Under the pieces are notes generated by a model. It worked only from the letters and a program-made list of their open reading frames with translations. It made no database searches and was not told where the DNA came from. This document shows positions 21,443-33,540 of a DNA stretch of 64,000 bases, piece by piece. The stretch is from Laguncularia racemosa. Its lineage: Eukaryota; Streptophyta; Magnoliopsida; Myrtales; Combretaceae. The DNA is taken from contig JBBMOL010000118.1 in the NCBI GenBank assembly GCA_037954665.1, positions 1,860,001 through 1,924,000 of the forward strand. The letters are read 5' to 3'. Both the position numbers and the translations under genes were made by a program. Within the stretch, counting starts at the first letter, position 1; each line of letters begins with the position of its first letter.

Positions 21443-22591
21443 CCTTCAATTTGGACATCGAGCAGCCACATGTCCAAAGCCCAAGCACTTGAAGCACTTG
21501 ATTTGGCTGGTTTTCCCTCCTGATGACTCGGTTGTTATCTGCTTATTTTTAGCCCTAACAATTGCCTTCCCTTAGAAAAATTCTTCTCCCCTTTAACGTC
21601 TGTAACAGTTGCATTCTTTTTCGCATTCTTACCCTTTATCAACATTTTTACTATCTAAACCATACAATTTATTAGAGGATCTATACCTATTACTCGTCAT
21701 TCTATAAAGATTAGAATGCCTTTGCCTCTTAACCTTTAAGGCCAACTGGATGGCTTCATCAAGGGTGTTATATCGCTACAGCTCCACAATACAAGTAATC
21801 TCATATATTAGGCCCAACACAAATCGTGCCATCGTCTACTCAGGAGGCTCAACGACCCCACATCAAATCATCAATGTTTTAAATTCTTAGACATACTCGT
21901 CCATGGTTTTGCCTCCCTACCTCAATGTCTAAAGGCACATGAATAGTTCATGCCTGTAATGCTCTAGGATAAATCTCTTCCTCATAACCCACTTCATCTC
22001 TTGCCAAGTTCGGATCTCTACGTCACCATCACTCCTCTTACTAGCCACAATGTTCTTCCACCATAAGGCTATATACCTTATAAACTTTACTGTTGCCAAA
22101 CGCACTCAGGTATTGTCATTAATCTCATAACATTCAAAAAGCCCTTCCCCCTTGTCCTCCTAATTAAGGTAATCTTCAACAGATCCTCTTCCAGCAAATT
22201 AAGGCATCTGTAATTTCACATACTCTAAGCCCCTAAGTGGCCTAAACTCATGGTTATGATAGAATTTATCTTCAAAGTTATCATCTCTTCCTTTTTGGTA
22301 GGTGTGATAATCTCCTCCAAATCACCTTCCCCTATTACCTCCCAATGCTCCTTTCCTACAAGCATTAGTAATGGCTACCTGAGTTGGGGTTGCTTGTGGA
22401 TTTGCCACTGGCTATTGGAGAAGTGTTATCTGATCCACCCGTGTGGCTAGATTAGCAACAATGGTGGTTAGATCTTGTAATTGCTCTTCCAATTTTCTCC
22501 TATCACTTGCGATATGGCGTCCCTGACCTCCTCCTCTAACTTGACTATTGGCTTCATCCACAATTCCTCCATTCACACTATCATTCGACAT
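21443..22591 (-). pseudogene. gag of the nested gypsy element
   Basis: The likely start is MSNDSVNGGIVDEANSQ at 22591. The N-terminal part has a coiled-coil-like stretch (LEEQLQDLTTIVANLATRVD). The capsid-like part, in broken frames, reads YIALWWKNIVASKRSDGD, TWQEMKWVMRKRFI and MDEYV. A zinc knuckle CFKCLGFGHVAARC (C-x2-C-x4-H-x4-C intact) lies at about 21455-21500. Several stops are present. Confidence 0.88.
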
Positions 22592-22629
22592 AATTGTTGA
22601 ATTGCAGTCTGAATACAAATTTCCTAAAT

Positions 22630-23050
22630 CACGATCACACACATCGCAACACAACCCTAATGTCAACCTTCATTCAATTCCCAAATCACAATCACACAAT
22701 TCACAACAAAAACCCAAATCTCAATCCTTATACAATTCCAATCCACAATCACGTGAATCACAACATAAACCCAAATCTCAACCCTTGTTCAATCCCAATT
22801 CACAATCAATCAACCATAGTACAAATCATGGCATAAACCCCAATTTCAATTCACAATCATGCTACCCATGGCACAACCCTAATTTTAACCTTGCTCAATT
22901 CCATTTCACATTCAAACAATCCACAGTACAAATCACGGCACAAATCTAATTTCAATTCACAATCAAGCAACACATAGTACAACTTACGGCACAAACCCTA
23001 ATTTTCAATTGTCAATAAAGCAACCCACATTACAAGCCCTAATCTTAACT
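22630..23050 (-). repeat. Tandem repeat (50-58 bp, about 8 copies) in the nested element's leader
   Basis: Units with the consensus pattern ACAATC-A-n-CAACCCA-n-ACAAAT-n-GCACAAACCCTAAT-n-TCAATT begin near 22636, 22692, 22751, 22808, 22859, 22914, 22965 and 23018. They fill the interval between the primer site and gag. The units are diverged but clearly in phase. Confidence 0.85.
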
Positions 23051-23065
23051 GTGGTTTTGATACCA
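23051..23065 (-). other. Primer binding site of the nested gypsy element
   Basis: TGGTATCAAAACCAC on the minus strand, six bases from the LTR end at 23072. It is tRNA-Met-like in its first eight bases. Confidence 0.88.
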
Positions 23066-23071
23066 AAATTA

Positions 23072-23716
23072 TGATATGCCAAATACAAAGAGAAATAAAA
23101 ACAAATGTAAGCTCCAAAAGACAAATTCTTAACAAGCTAAACCAAACAAGCCAACACCACGTAAACACACCAATTCCCTCACTGGATATGACACACTAGT
23201 AGAGGATGGTCTAAGCTCAGTATTGTTGATATAACACATAACAATTCCTATGCTTTAACTCGCCACAATCAAAGGATTGATAAGAGTTATGAGAATGAGA
23301 GTAGGACTCCCTCATGTATATTATCAAATTTCCAAAAGCTACCTGTGTTTTTATCCCAACGTATTTATAGTAGTCTCTAAAGGACACAAACATTGGTTAA
23401 GAAAAACAAAAGAAAAATCGTTCTAAATAACTTGTAAGCTACCTAGAAAGCCGGTAGGCCTAAGTGGATGCATTGCCAACCTTTATGTCAGCCTCAATCT
23501 TGAACTGCCGTCTTTTTAGTTTGCTTGATTAGCGTCCTAAAGCACCGATAAATGAATCTAATTGAATGTAAAACAATCATGTAAAAGGAATGAAGATACT
23601 ATGTGATTTTCTTCGTGTTCCATCTGATCAAGTAGAACTCTCAATGATAGATTTTGTATTCCTTGGTTCTAGCTCGAGTAAGTGGTCCTATAATTGAATT
23701 GATTCGATTCCCATCA
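23072..23716 (-). repeat. 5' LTR of the nested gypsy element
   Basis: 645 bp, TGATATGCC to CCCATCA, collinear with 17415-18073. Confidence 0.93.
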
Positions 23717-25063
23717 GAACTAGAAAAGAGTCCCGCAATGAAGTGAGCTAATGCCTAGTTCAAGAGTCACTCACAACCAGAAGCACATGTTACATACTCA
23801 CAACAAACACATGCATTAAATGAAATGCATATATAGAATCACAACCAATTTATTATCTCTAATTAAGTCAATTAATCACATACAGAGGTACTCATGACCT
23901 TACACAAGTATTCCCATACCATACACATACATAAATGATACTTTTTGGATACTGCCACCATCGGCCCCAATACTACAATGTTGGGAATTATCACTCCTAG
24001 CTTCAACATCTATAAGTCGTCCTAAAATCTACCATAGTCATTTCAATGTACGATTCCATTGAAGTCAACATCACACAAAGATCATCGAGATGCTTCCTAA
24101 GATTCTACCACTTCGCGTTCTTAGGCTAAGCCATTCACAGTCAATAAATAATTAATAGTCAAATAGGTATTAAGGTCATTTAACTCTCAAATCTAGCAAG
24201 TACAAGCAGCACATAAAGTAAACCCATACCTATAGTCTAAACTCAAATGATCATAAACCTTAACTCTAAACTTAATAACATCATAAATAATACGTATTTA
24301 AGACCTTCATTAATCTAAACTAAGCTAATTTAATCCATTTTAATCACTAGAAGTGTTAAAGAAAAGGAAAGAGGAGTAAAAGAACACATTCACATGATTT
24401 ATGAAGATCACAATCAAGATCATGGATATGATCATGCCCATGAACCTCTTTAGGGAAACATTATGAACTTCGCAAGAAGGTTCACAATCAAGGTCTCATG
24501 GGCGCAATCTTGCTTGGGAATCTCTTGGGTACAAAACTCCTTCATTCACATTTGATATTCTTTTTTTACAGTGTGTTCATATGTTTTACTAGATTCCACT
24601 TTTCCATTTGAATTTCAACAATTTCTTCTTCAAAAAGATGTACACTAATCATCGAAATCTATAAACTATTTTTTTCATTATGCTAATCACAACTTATCAG
24701 AGCATTTGATATCTTCACTCATCGGAAACTTGTGCATGAACCAACCTTAGAATCCTTAACTAGAGTTACTCCAAACTAAATGGAGAACAAACAAAGAGAA
24801 ATGCATTACCTAATGAACTTATCTTGTGAACCAACATCAAATTGTAGATGGGCATGTGCAAAAACTACTGCAGGAGGAGACCAACTTAAGGGAAAGGGAA
24901 AAAGAAAGAAAAGGAGAGAGAAAAAGAGGGGCGGCGGTTATATATGGGCTAGGCTCAAATCTTTTTGAAATTCCTATATTACTCCTCTTATTATTCTCAA
25001 ATTATTACAATACCCTTATTTATTTATTTATTATTATTATTATTATTATTGCTGGGTTTCACA

Positions 25064-27329
25064 ATACAGCCATACCCCACTTCCAACATCTCAATATCTT
25101 TTAATTGTTGTTAGAGCCTCAATCATGGAATTGTGCAAAAGCTTTTCATTAATGAATCCATTTTGACAAAAGTTATTTTGTACTTCTTAAAAGTCAATTT
25201 CAAAGAGTGGCACCCATGCTTAATTTACAAATGGCAGTTTGGATAACTCATGCAAGGTTTCAAGTAAAATTTTTCTTTTTATAAAAATAATTTTAAAATA
25301 TTCTACAAAGCTTAAACACCTCCTTTTTACATTCATAATAGCTCACAAACATATGTGGCATACATGTTTGATTGTTTCATCTAAGAGTTTAAATTTATCA
25401 ATTACTTGAGTGACCATACAGATGATAGTTTCCAAATCAATCAGTTATTCAATCAGACAATCAATAACAACCAACAAAAAAACAAGCAAACATCAAGCAA
25501 TAAGTAAATAGTAGATCATTAGAATTCCCTTACCTAGTATAAATGCTCACTTGAAAGAATCTTTGAAGTACCTAGAGATTACAATTGAGTCACTTAAGAT
25601 ATGTAAACATGCTATGGTTAGAACTTATTGAATGGAGGAGTAAAGTTCAAATTAAAGAAAAGAAGAAGAAGAAGCCTAAGTTTCCTATTTTCCCTTAACA
25701 TTTACCTGAATCTTATTTTTACTATAACTTTTCATTTTAAGTGTATTTTTAACGATCTAGTAGCTCATTCAAGTGAGGAGGTCTGCTCTCACTTAAGAAT
25801 ATGAGATCACGATGCTTTATACGTTAGACAGGCATGATTAGGTTAAAACATTTTCAAGATCGATGTTTAAGAAGTGAAGAGTCTCGATTCTACTAATTTT
25901 GTTCTTGACTGCATATCTTATGCTTGTGAATCATTCCTATTGCTCAGTATTGACTCTATAAGGTTGATGACCAGTTTTAAAATGTCAAGGGATCAAAGTC
26001 ACATATTCCTATATTACTTCCGAGTTTTTCAATTAGGGCATTTATTACAATCATAAGCCATAAACTTTAGCGTGTCCAGTAGCTTGTTTTATCAATTTTT
26101 TTTCAAAAGTGGTTTTGATATTTGAATATACGCTAAGTATGGCTAGTAACTTCCTTCATCAAATTGAATCTTATTTTTGTATTGCTAGATTTCCAATGTA
26201 CTTAAGATTCAAGCTTAATTTCACCCAAGCATGTGTTTCTTTTATTATCCTAAACTTCAGAATTAGTTTATTGTAACTTAAATTCTTAGATAATTATTGT
26301 ATTAACACACTATTGGTTCCAGTTAAGCAATCAAGGTGAGTGAATTGATTGCTAAACAGATTTTAAAGCTTTTTTCCCCCAAAGTTCCCCCCTTTCAATT
26401 ACTCTTAAGCTTATGGCAAAAAGTTCAATTGTATGCACAATGAATAAATAACAATAAAGTAAACAAGATAAGACATAAAAAGATCAAGCAAAGGGATTTA
26501 TTGTGGCTCTACCTTATATATCAATCTACTCTTCCAACTCTATTATTAAGGATCCGATCGTCTACGTTTGTCGTTTCATTAAATTAATCAAAAAAGGTCT
26601 CAAATGCTAATATGTTTCTTTCATTGTTATCCTTTTTGAGCTTCAATAAAGTTTACATACTTGTAAGTATCTAATGACTAACATTCTAATTTTTTGGCTT
26701 AAGTAAAATTTTGACCATTGATGAAAAATAAAATTTGCACTATATCTTCTTTTTTTTGTTGTCGAGTTTGTTGATGCTTGCTAAAATCTTCTACAAAATA
26801 TGGTAAATTTGAGTTTGAATTTGTAACTTAATTTGGATAACATCCCTTCAACCTTATGTATAAATCTCTTATTTAATGTTTGTCCAGAGATAAAACCCTT
26901 TTACTTCTCATGATATTCTCCACCAAATCCTCCACAATATCTACTAAAACTTTAGCCTAAGATGTATAGATAATGCTCATTTGATTTGAATTTAAAATCC
27001 TACAAAAATCTCTAAGAAATTCAAATTAAATAATCCAAAATTCAACTTTAAAATATCTGGAATTTATCTTGAACATTTTTTGTAAAGGTTTAAACTTTAT
27101 CATCAAATTCGCATAATTTTATTTCAAACTTTGTAAAAAGATTATTAGTTATATCACCCAAATATAACTAACTTGTGGAGTTAAGTCTTAACCTATAAAA
27201 CTTAAAATTAAAAAAAAAAAAAAAAACCTAAGAGAACTTAAAATATGGATTTATTTTTCTATAAACAAACAACTTTGTTCCACCTCTAACTTCAATAATT
27301 TTAATTTATTTTTAAATAATGTGGTGTTT
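25064..27329. other. AT-rich interval without recognisable gene
   Basis: No long reading frame, TIR pair or LTR was recognised. A short open stretch at 25874-26056 has no features of a gene. Parts may be old repeat remnants. Confidence 0.5.
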
Positions 27330-27651
27330 CGAGAATGAAGTCTAATTTGGAATGTTTTATGTGGTACCTACTTAGATTTTAATAGGTTAGCCTAGAAACT
27401 CAAAATCTTTGATTTTTAGAAAAAAAAATTAGAAAAATATTTTTCCAAAGACTAGTAGCTTAGTTAAGATTATTCCACTCGTTCAATTCTAACTTACCCT
27501 TTTCCCCAACCTCAATCAAGTAGCCACTCCAAATTTAAGAAGAAGAAAAAATCAATTTTTCCCTAATTCTTAGTTAAGGGTCCATAGTGAATGGGATAAG
27601 GCTTAATATGGATTGGATTAAGGAAAATAAATCCAAATTTTAAGCTCAACA
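27330..27651 (+). repeat. Degraded 3' end of an LTR of the TGTAAACACC family
   Basis: This shares landmarks with 33240-33540 and with the inverted copy at 49166-49460: TTTTAATAGGTTAGCC, an ACTAGTAG zone, a GTAGCCACTCCAA block corresponding to GTGGCGACTCCAA, and an end AAGCTCAACA corresponding to GACTCGACA. It is strongly diverged. Confidence 0.65.
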
Positions 27652-27659
27652 TAGTAAAA

Positions 27660-29770
27660 ACACCAGAGTCACCTAATAAATTTAATTAATAAGCATTATA
27701 ATTGATCTTAAGAATTTTAAACAGTCCTTCAACTCTAGGTGCAAGCTTCCACTATCATTATCCTGGAAACCTCTCTTTTCTTAGATTTATCCATGTTAAG
27801 TCTCCATATTGAAAACTTTTATGCCTTTTGCCCTTATCTCCATAAGATTTTGTTTAATGGTTGTTTTCTTGTGTTGTGTAGCCACTTTATAATGTAGCTC
27901 TTGAAATTCTCTAGCCTTCCAACCCTACAAATAGGGGTAGATTTAGGGGAGTTAAGGCAAAGGGGGCCCTTAACCCATTACTTATAAATAATTATGAAAT
28001 TTTTCTAAAAGTAACAAAATTACATATATGATATTTATATTTTAAGAGCAATCATAAACAAAATACAATGTATAGTTTAGTAGTAAATGTAAACTTTTTC
28101 ACATTAGAGGTTATGAGTTCAATTTTCATAAGGTTATTTTAATTTATCTCAAGTTGCATTTATTATTTAATGAAATTATGTTTTTACTTCTTTCTTTTTT
28201 TTTTTCACAATAACTAATAGCATTAAATTTCATTAAATATTAAACTATAATAAACTTACTAAATGATCTTAAGTTGCCATTTATTTATTAATAGTATATC
28301 ATAAATAACAATTACATTAATACTATAAATATTTTAGCCTTATTTCATAAAATATTAGTAAATAATAATAATAATCATATCACTTTATGTATTTTTCTTA
28401 CAATTAATATTATGAAAATAAATGTAGATTTTTGAATAACTAATTACATAATTAATCATATTAATTTTTGTAGCAATGCTGATAATATAATTTTGTAAAG
28501 AATCTTATATTTATATCATGTTGCTCTTTTAGCTCTACTTATAATTTTCTTTATAAAAACATTTTTATGTTATATTCCCATTAATAACCATTCTTATTTT
28601 TCTATGTCTGCTTCTAGCAACCTTAAATGGCGATGCCCCTATGGCACTATATGTAGACCTATTATAAGTAAACTTAATAATAGGTAAAACTTATCCCAAT
28701 CTACAAGGTTCTTACCAATGGTAGCTCTAAGTAGAGCACACAAAGTACGATTGACAACCTTCATTTAGCCATTAGTCTATGGGTGACATGAAGTACTAAA
28801 CATTGATGTAGTTCCTAAACTTTTCCATAGTATTTTCTAAAAGAAACATAGAAATTTGACATCTCTATTAGAAAAAATATTGTGCAAGGACTCTATATAG
28901 TCTAACAATTTCCTAAAGAAAAAAGGATATTAGCAATAAATAATGCATTATCAAGATTATGGGCCACCAAGATAAAATCCTTCCTTTATGTTGTCCTAGA
29001 TATGCCTAGAACAAAGTCAATGCTGATATCTACCCAAGGTTAAGATGGTATGGGTAGAGGCATGTAGACTCCAAAGACCTCTTAGATGCTCTTAGCTCAT
29101 TTACACACCCCATACTATTTCACAACAACATGCACATCCTTCAACAACTCACATATTCGCTTCTTTCCTAAATGTCCTAATAAACCTCTAGAAGGTGCTT
29201 CCTTTACAAGCAACTCTCTTACAAAACCAAATGGAACACATGACTTGCCCCTTCTAAAAATAAAACCATCCACCAAATAGTAATCATGCACAACTACTCC
29301 ATCCTTCCACCTTACCTTAATCAAACCAAAGAACACATCTCCAACATATTGACTTTTTAATAAGTTAAATCCAAGCATTTTAGATTGCAAAGTAGAAATC
29401 AGAGTATACCTTCATGACAAAGCATCTGCTTGCAACCCCATTTGTACTTTCCTTCTTATACTTGATAACATAGGCAAAACTTTCAAGATAATTCTACCCA
29501 CTTAGCTTGCCTTCTAAATAACTTCTTTTGGCTCTTCAAATACTTAGTGACTCATGGTTAGTATAGATAATAAAATCTTTTATAAGCAAATAATTTTGCC
29601 ATGCAGTAAGAGCTCTAATCAACAAATATAATTTTTAATCACCCACTTTAGTGGCTCATGGTCTGGAACTTTTTGCTTGCCAAACCTTGGAACTTTTAAG
29701 ACATTGCATGGTTGAGTAAGTTCCTTTGTAGATATTAAAACTTGCTCTAACATGGCAAAGTATAAGAACA
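27660..29770 (-). pseudogene. Truncated gypsy RNase H-integrase fragment
   Basis: The same domain order as in the nested element at 18090-19500 is readable on the minus strand, at lower quality. RNase H end and linker: 29115-29390 (DDYYLVDG-like, FVRELLVKEAPSRGLLGHLG). Integrase: WVDISIDFVLGISRTT near 29000-29040, SNRDVKFL near 28860 (Asp of SDR changed to Asn), a stop and Lys where the catalytic Glu is expected near 28775. YNRSTYSAIGASPFKVA near 28640. The C-terminal part continues at 27665-27935 beyond an insertion. RT, gag and LTRs are absent. Confidence 0.85.
27940..28615. mobile_element. AT-rich insertion in the integrase fragment, possible hAT-type MITE
   Basis: Integrase homology stops at about 27935 and resumes at about 28615, so about 675 bp are inserted. 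The left end has TAGGGGTAGATTTAGGGG followed by GGGGGCCC. The right end has CTATGTCTGCTTCTAG, a weak inverted match (10 of 15). No clear target duplication was seen, so the class is uncertain. Confidence 0.5.
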
Positions 29771-29811
29771 TGTAGCATATATACCATAGGTTATAGCATT
29801 TTTTTTTTTAA

Positions 29812-30307
29812 GGAAAAGCACATTTTTAGTTCTTAATATTTACCTACGTTTCTATTTGAAACCTTAACTTTTTTTTTTTGAGTTCCTAGTATTTTTAAAA
29901 CCTTACAAAAATGAGAATTTTATTAAATACATTAAAGTTGCCATCTTAGGCATATATCAACTTTCAATTGGTCTTAAACTAGCTAGCCAAGGTTTTTTCC
30001 AACCTTTTGTTTTTTATTTTTTTTCATTTTTATTATATATTATCTATAAATATATTTAATATTATTTTTATATCATATTATGTGAATAAATATAGTATTA
30101 TCAATTTGTTAATTTAATTATTGTAGACTAATTTGATATTGATACATGTTATGGATTGATAGAAAATATAAAAAATTTGATGAAAGTCCTTTTTTTGTAA
30201 GAATTTGAAAACATTGATGACTTAAATAAAAATAAAAAAAAAGAAAAAAAGTTAAGGACTCAAACAGAAAAATAAGTAAATGTTAAGGATTAAAAATGTA
30301 TTTTTCT
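29812..30307. mobile_element. Small non-autonomous MULE with long TIRs
   Basis: The left end GGAAAAGCACATTTTTAGTT and the right end read inward, AGAAAAATACATTTTTAATC, pair over some 130 bp (shared CTTAAYATTTAC, CCTTAACTTTTTTT and CTTACAAAAA blocks). There is no coding content. The ends are of the same type as the MULE at 14371-16580. The target duplication is not clear in the T-rich flanks. Confidence 0.8.
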
Positions 30308-30624
30308 TCTCATTTTTTCTACATATAAGATATGATAAAATATTCTTAACAAATATGACTCAATTTTTTTTTTTTTGTAATTTATAATAAGTAGCATAAC
30401 CTAACCTATATTAAACTATCTAGTCAAGATTTAAAAAAAAATGGAAAACCTAAATTGCTTTTATAGCCTACACATTCATTCTAGAAATGAAACCATATAA
30501 CGATAACACCTTAATAATAGAATAAAGGTTTAATTTATTTTTACTTGATGGACCTCAAGGCTTTTAACTTAGATCATAAAATCAACTATATTTAAGTATT
30601 ATTTTTTCAAATGATAGCATAATA

Positions 30625-30811
<187 letters not shown>

Positions 30812-30950
30812 CCGCATTGCAAGATATAAATTCTAGAATCATTCCAAAAGGTTACAAGACCTAATTCTGTATGAGCAATGGTACCTTAACTAAAATTTCT
30901 TCCAAAAAGTCGACAGGATCGCATGGATATGCACAATTAGCCATATTTCT

Positions 30951-30997
30951 ATAATAATAATAATAACAACAACAACAACAACAACAACAACAATAAC
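30951..30997. repeat. (AAT)n(AAC)n microsatellite
   Basis: Four or five ATA/TAA units followed by about ten AAC units, 140 bases after the long TAA run. Confidence 0.95.
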
Positions 30998-31835
30998 ATC
31001 TTTCATTTTAGAATATAAGAAACTATATTGTCGGACCTAATTTATCCATCTTGAATTATTAGTAAATATTGATATCATTAATGTTTTAATAATTTGAGTA
31101 AGCCTGTGTGATATTATGTTGGAGCCAGTAGGCATTTCTAATTAAGAGGAGATTAAATGTATAAAAGTAGAAAAAAAAATAAAAAGCATTTGTTACAAGT
31201 GACATGAAGTTACATAAGCCTTTGAATCATAATTGGTATTTGAATTTTCAAGTTTAGATTTGAAACCCCCCTTTTGTTGTACTTAAAAAAAAAAAGGAAA
31301 GAAAAGAAAAGTTTCAATGTAGTCAGACCTGCTTTGACTCGCCTAGCTTAATTGATCCAACCATGATCCTTGGCGTAGAGCGGGTTGGTTTGATCGCAAG
31401 AACAAATTGGTAAAGATTCATCTAAACTTGGTTAATCTAAACCATTGGACCTCAATCTAAATGATCCAGATGGGTTGAATGAGTCATAATGCATATATTT
31501 TTTCTTTTCTTTGGAAATATTGAAAAGAAAATGAGATTTATATTAGTACTTACTAAATATAATTAACTAGCAATATTCTAAATAGTAAATTCTAAAAGTA
31601 AACATATCTTACAATATTCAATACTGTAAAAATCTAAAAACTAAAAGTGAAAAACCAAAACCCTACCATAATACTAATACCTCGCTTTCTCCTAGGTGTT
31701 GTCACTATCAGTAACATAGATGTTCAAGTTTCAATTTCAAGGCTTCTTTTAAAAATAATGTGTAGATTGGCAATATGATGATTGTTGATCTAATTGATCA
31801 AGAATGGTGGAGATGGAAAGTAGGTGAAGTGAAAA
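30998..31835. other. AT-rich interval without recognisable gene
   Basis: No coding frame or transposon end was recognised. The end of the interval adjoins a truncated LTR. Confidence 0.5.
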
Positions 31836-31839
31836 GGCT

Positions 31840-33540
31840 TTTCGACTTATCCAGGACACGTGGCAGCATCTGATTGGCTAGAAGAAACGCACGCGCCGGG
31901 CGCGTGATCGTCTCCTACCTCGAGCCCGAGATCGCCGGCAAAGAAAAAATTCGTATTTCGGCCGTTTTGATTCGATTTTTTTGCACAAATCCAACAGATT
32001 TTCAACAAAGATAAGATAAACATTATCTAATTAAAATCAAATTGCAACAAATCGTTGGATGGACACGAATCGGAGTTGGTTTTTCAACTGAAAATCCGAT
32101 CAGCTTCAATCGGAGGAAATCCGAGCTTATCCAGCTCGATTTCAAGCGCCTATAAATAGAGGAGGAGATGAGGAAGCAAGGACAGAGATCAGAATTGCGA
32201 GAGAGAGAGAAAAGAGTGTAGATCGGAGGAAACCCAAAGTTGCGACCGCCGATCGGAGTTGAGCCACCGCAAGGAGACATTCTGGGAGTAAACCGCCATC
32301 ACCATCGGATTCAACACCCTCAAGAAGCTAGGATTCGACACTTCACCCGCCGCAAATGACCGCCGGAACGCCGTGACGAGCCAACCTCGCTACTGTGTCC
32401 GACCGATCCGACCCGACCCGCGCACCGACCCGGATCCAGGTAAGTCGGATTTTCCGGATTTTTTTATTTTTATTTTATTTATTTATTCCGAATTAATTTA
32501 TTTATTTATTATTTGTTATTTAGTTATTTATTTATTTATGTGTTATTTTTAATAAATAGAAAAATGTAGAAATTAGATTTTTCTAGAATTTAATAATGTA
32601 GTAAAATAATAAAAAATAATAAATAGATAAATAAAAAATAAAAATGAAAAATAAAAAATAATAATAATAATAAAATATATAGAAAAATAATAAAAAATTA
32701 GGAAAAATAAATCATAAAATTTTAGATGTCAAATAGGATAGATAATAAACAAAAATTCCCAAAAAAATCACAAAAATTCCCAAAAATCACGAAAATCAAC
32801 AAAAATTCCCAAAAACCACAAAAATCCCCAAAAAATCTCAAAAATCACAAAAATAACAAAAAATCATAAAAAGTCATAAAAAGATAAATAAATAAGTTTT
32901 AGCACTTAGAAAAATCATTTTCGTCAAATAAATCAAAATTGATGTTTTCCCTATAAAATCATTTTTCAAAATAAAATCAAGCTTAGGCTTAGAGTTTTAG
33001 GAAAAATCCCAAAAATGGTAAGAACATAAATCGAAAGAAATTTCAAAATTAAAATTCACTCATGCACTAAAGATTTTCAGAAAAGCGAACTACGGCTTGT
33101 TTGATCCTGAGTAGCAGGTACGTAGGCACCCATTCGAGTCAACCCATAAAATAAATGAAAAATCCTTTTTTCTGAAATAAATTCAAAGACATAACAAAAA
33201 TTAACAGAAACACAATGAAACACATTTCTAAAGATGAACAATTTTAGGAGATTAGGTGGTAACCGTATAGGTTTTAATAGGTTAGCCCCCGGACTTAGAA
33301 ACTCTGGTTTTCCCTTTTTCTCTTCTCACAAAAACGAGAAGAGGAAATAACGACGACTAGTAGTCCAAATTAAGACTAATCCGCTCCTTTAGTCTTAATT
33401 CACTTTTTCCCAACAACAGTTGGGTGGCGACTCCAAAAATCAAACGAAATTCCTAACTCAAGTCGAGGATCTATATTAGATGAGCATAGGGTCTAGTTTA
33501 GATCGGATTAGGAATGGAAATTCAAAAATTAGACTCGACA
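31840..33540 (+). repeat. 5'-truncated LTR of the TGTAAACACC family with promoter
   Basis: Collinear, in opposite orientation, with the complete solo LTR at 49166-51158. Shared blocks: GACACGTG followed by CAGC and GATTGGCT, AATCGGA motifs, a TATA box, a splice donor, and the end TTAGACTCGACA. The first 400 bases expected from the other copy are missing. It contains the G+C-richest DNA of the left half of the window. A run of AAAATCACAAAAATTCCC-type A-rich repeats fills 32755-32880. Confidence 0.85.
32151..32158 (+). promoter_or_regulatory. TATA box in LTR
   Basis: TATAAATA within GCCTATAAATAGAGG. It is kept at the same place in the inverted copy (50485-50492). A purine-rich GAGAGAGAGA leader follows about 45 bases downstream. 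Both copies keep GTAAGT (32440-32445; 50192-50197 on the minus strand) some 285 bases later, which could be a splice donor. Confidence 0.75.

Larger units (their letters stand above)
17410..23721 (-). mobile_element. Complete but inactive Ty3/gypsy element nested in the chromovirus LTR
   Basis: The element is 17415-23716 (6302 bp), flanked by TAACT (17410-17414) and GAACT (23717-23721), a 5-bp target duplication with one change. Both LTRs start TGATATGCC and end CCCATCA. Order on the minus strand: 5' LTR, primer site, repetitive leader, gag, protease, RT, RNase H, integrase, polypurine tract, 3' LTR. LTRs agree at roughly 88% over the first 148 bases by eye. No chromodomain was recognised. 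Stops are spread through all domains. Confidence 0.93.
7707..25063 (-). mobile_element. Full-length but dead Tekay-like chromovirus with two nested insertions
   Basis: Read on the minus strand: 5' LTR (25063 to 16951), primer site, leader, gag, protease, RT, RNase H, integrase, chromodomain, polypurine tract, 3' LTR (9536 to 7707). Lineage is inferred from the pol block around 10741-11094, the chromodomain-like tail and the LTR end with a GGGGCATTATA motif. A MULE (14371-16580) sits in the leader and a second gypsy element (17415-23716) in the 5' LTR. Without them the element would be about 8.8 kb. Stops and lost catalytic residues occur throughout. Confidence 0.9.
16951..25063 (-). repeat. 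5' LTR of the Tekay-like element, interrupted by a nested element
   Basis: The parts 16951-17414 and 23717-25063 together (about 1.81 kb) are collinear with 7707-9536. The coding-strand start is TGTGAAACCC (right end, 25063); the end is ...GGGGCATTATA at 16951, where the terminal CA has become TA. The nested gypsy element and its 5-bp duplication account for the gap. Confidence 0.88.

Noticed and set aside
22548..22949. A 133-codon plus-strand frame rich in Asn, Ser, Gln and His
   Set aside because: It arises from the tandem repeat in the leader of the nested gypsy element and lies antisense to gag.
24780..25104. Two overlapping plus-strand frames near the right end of the Tekay-like LTR
   Set aside because: They lie within LTR sequence that is collinear with 9240-9536 and are not kept there in frame.
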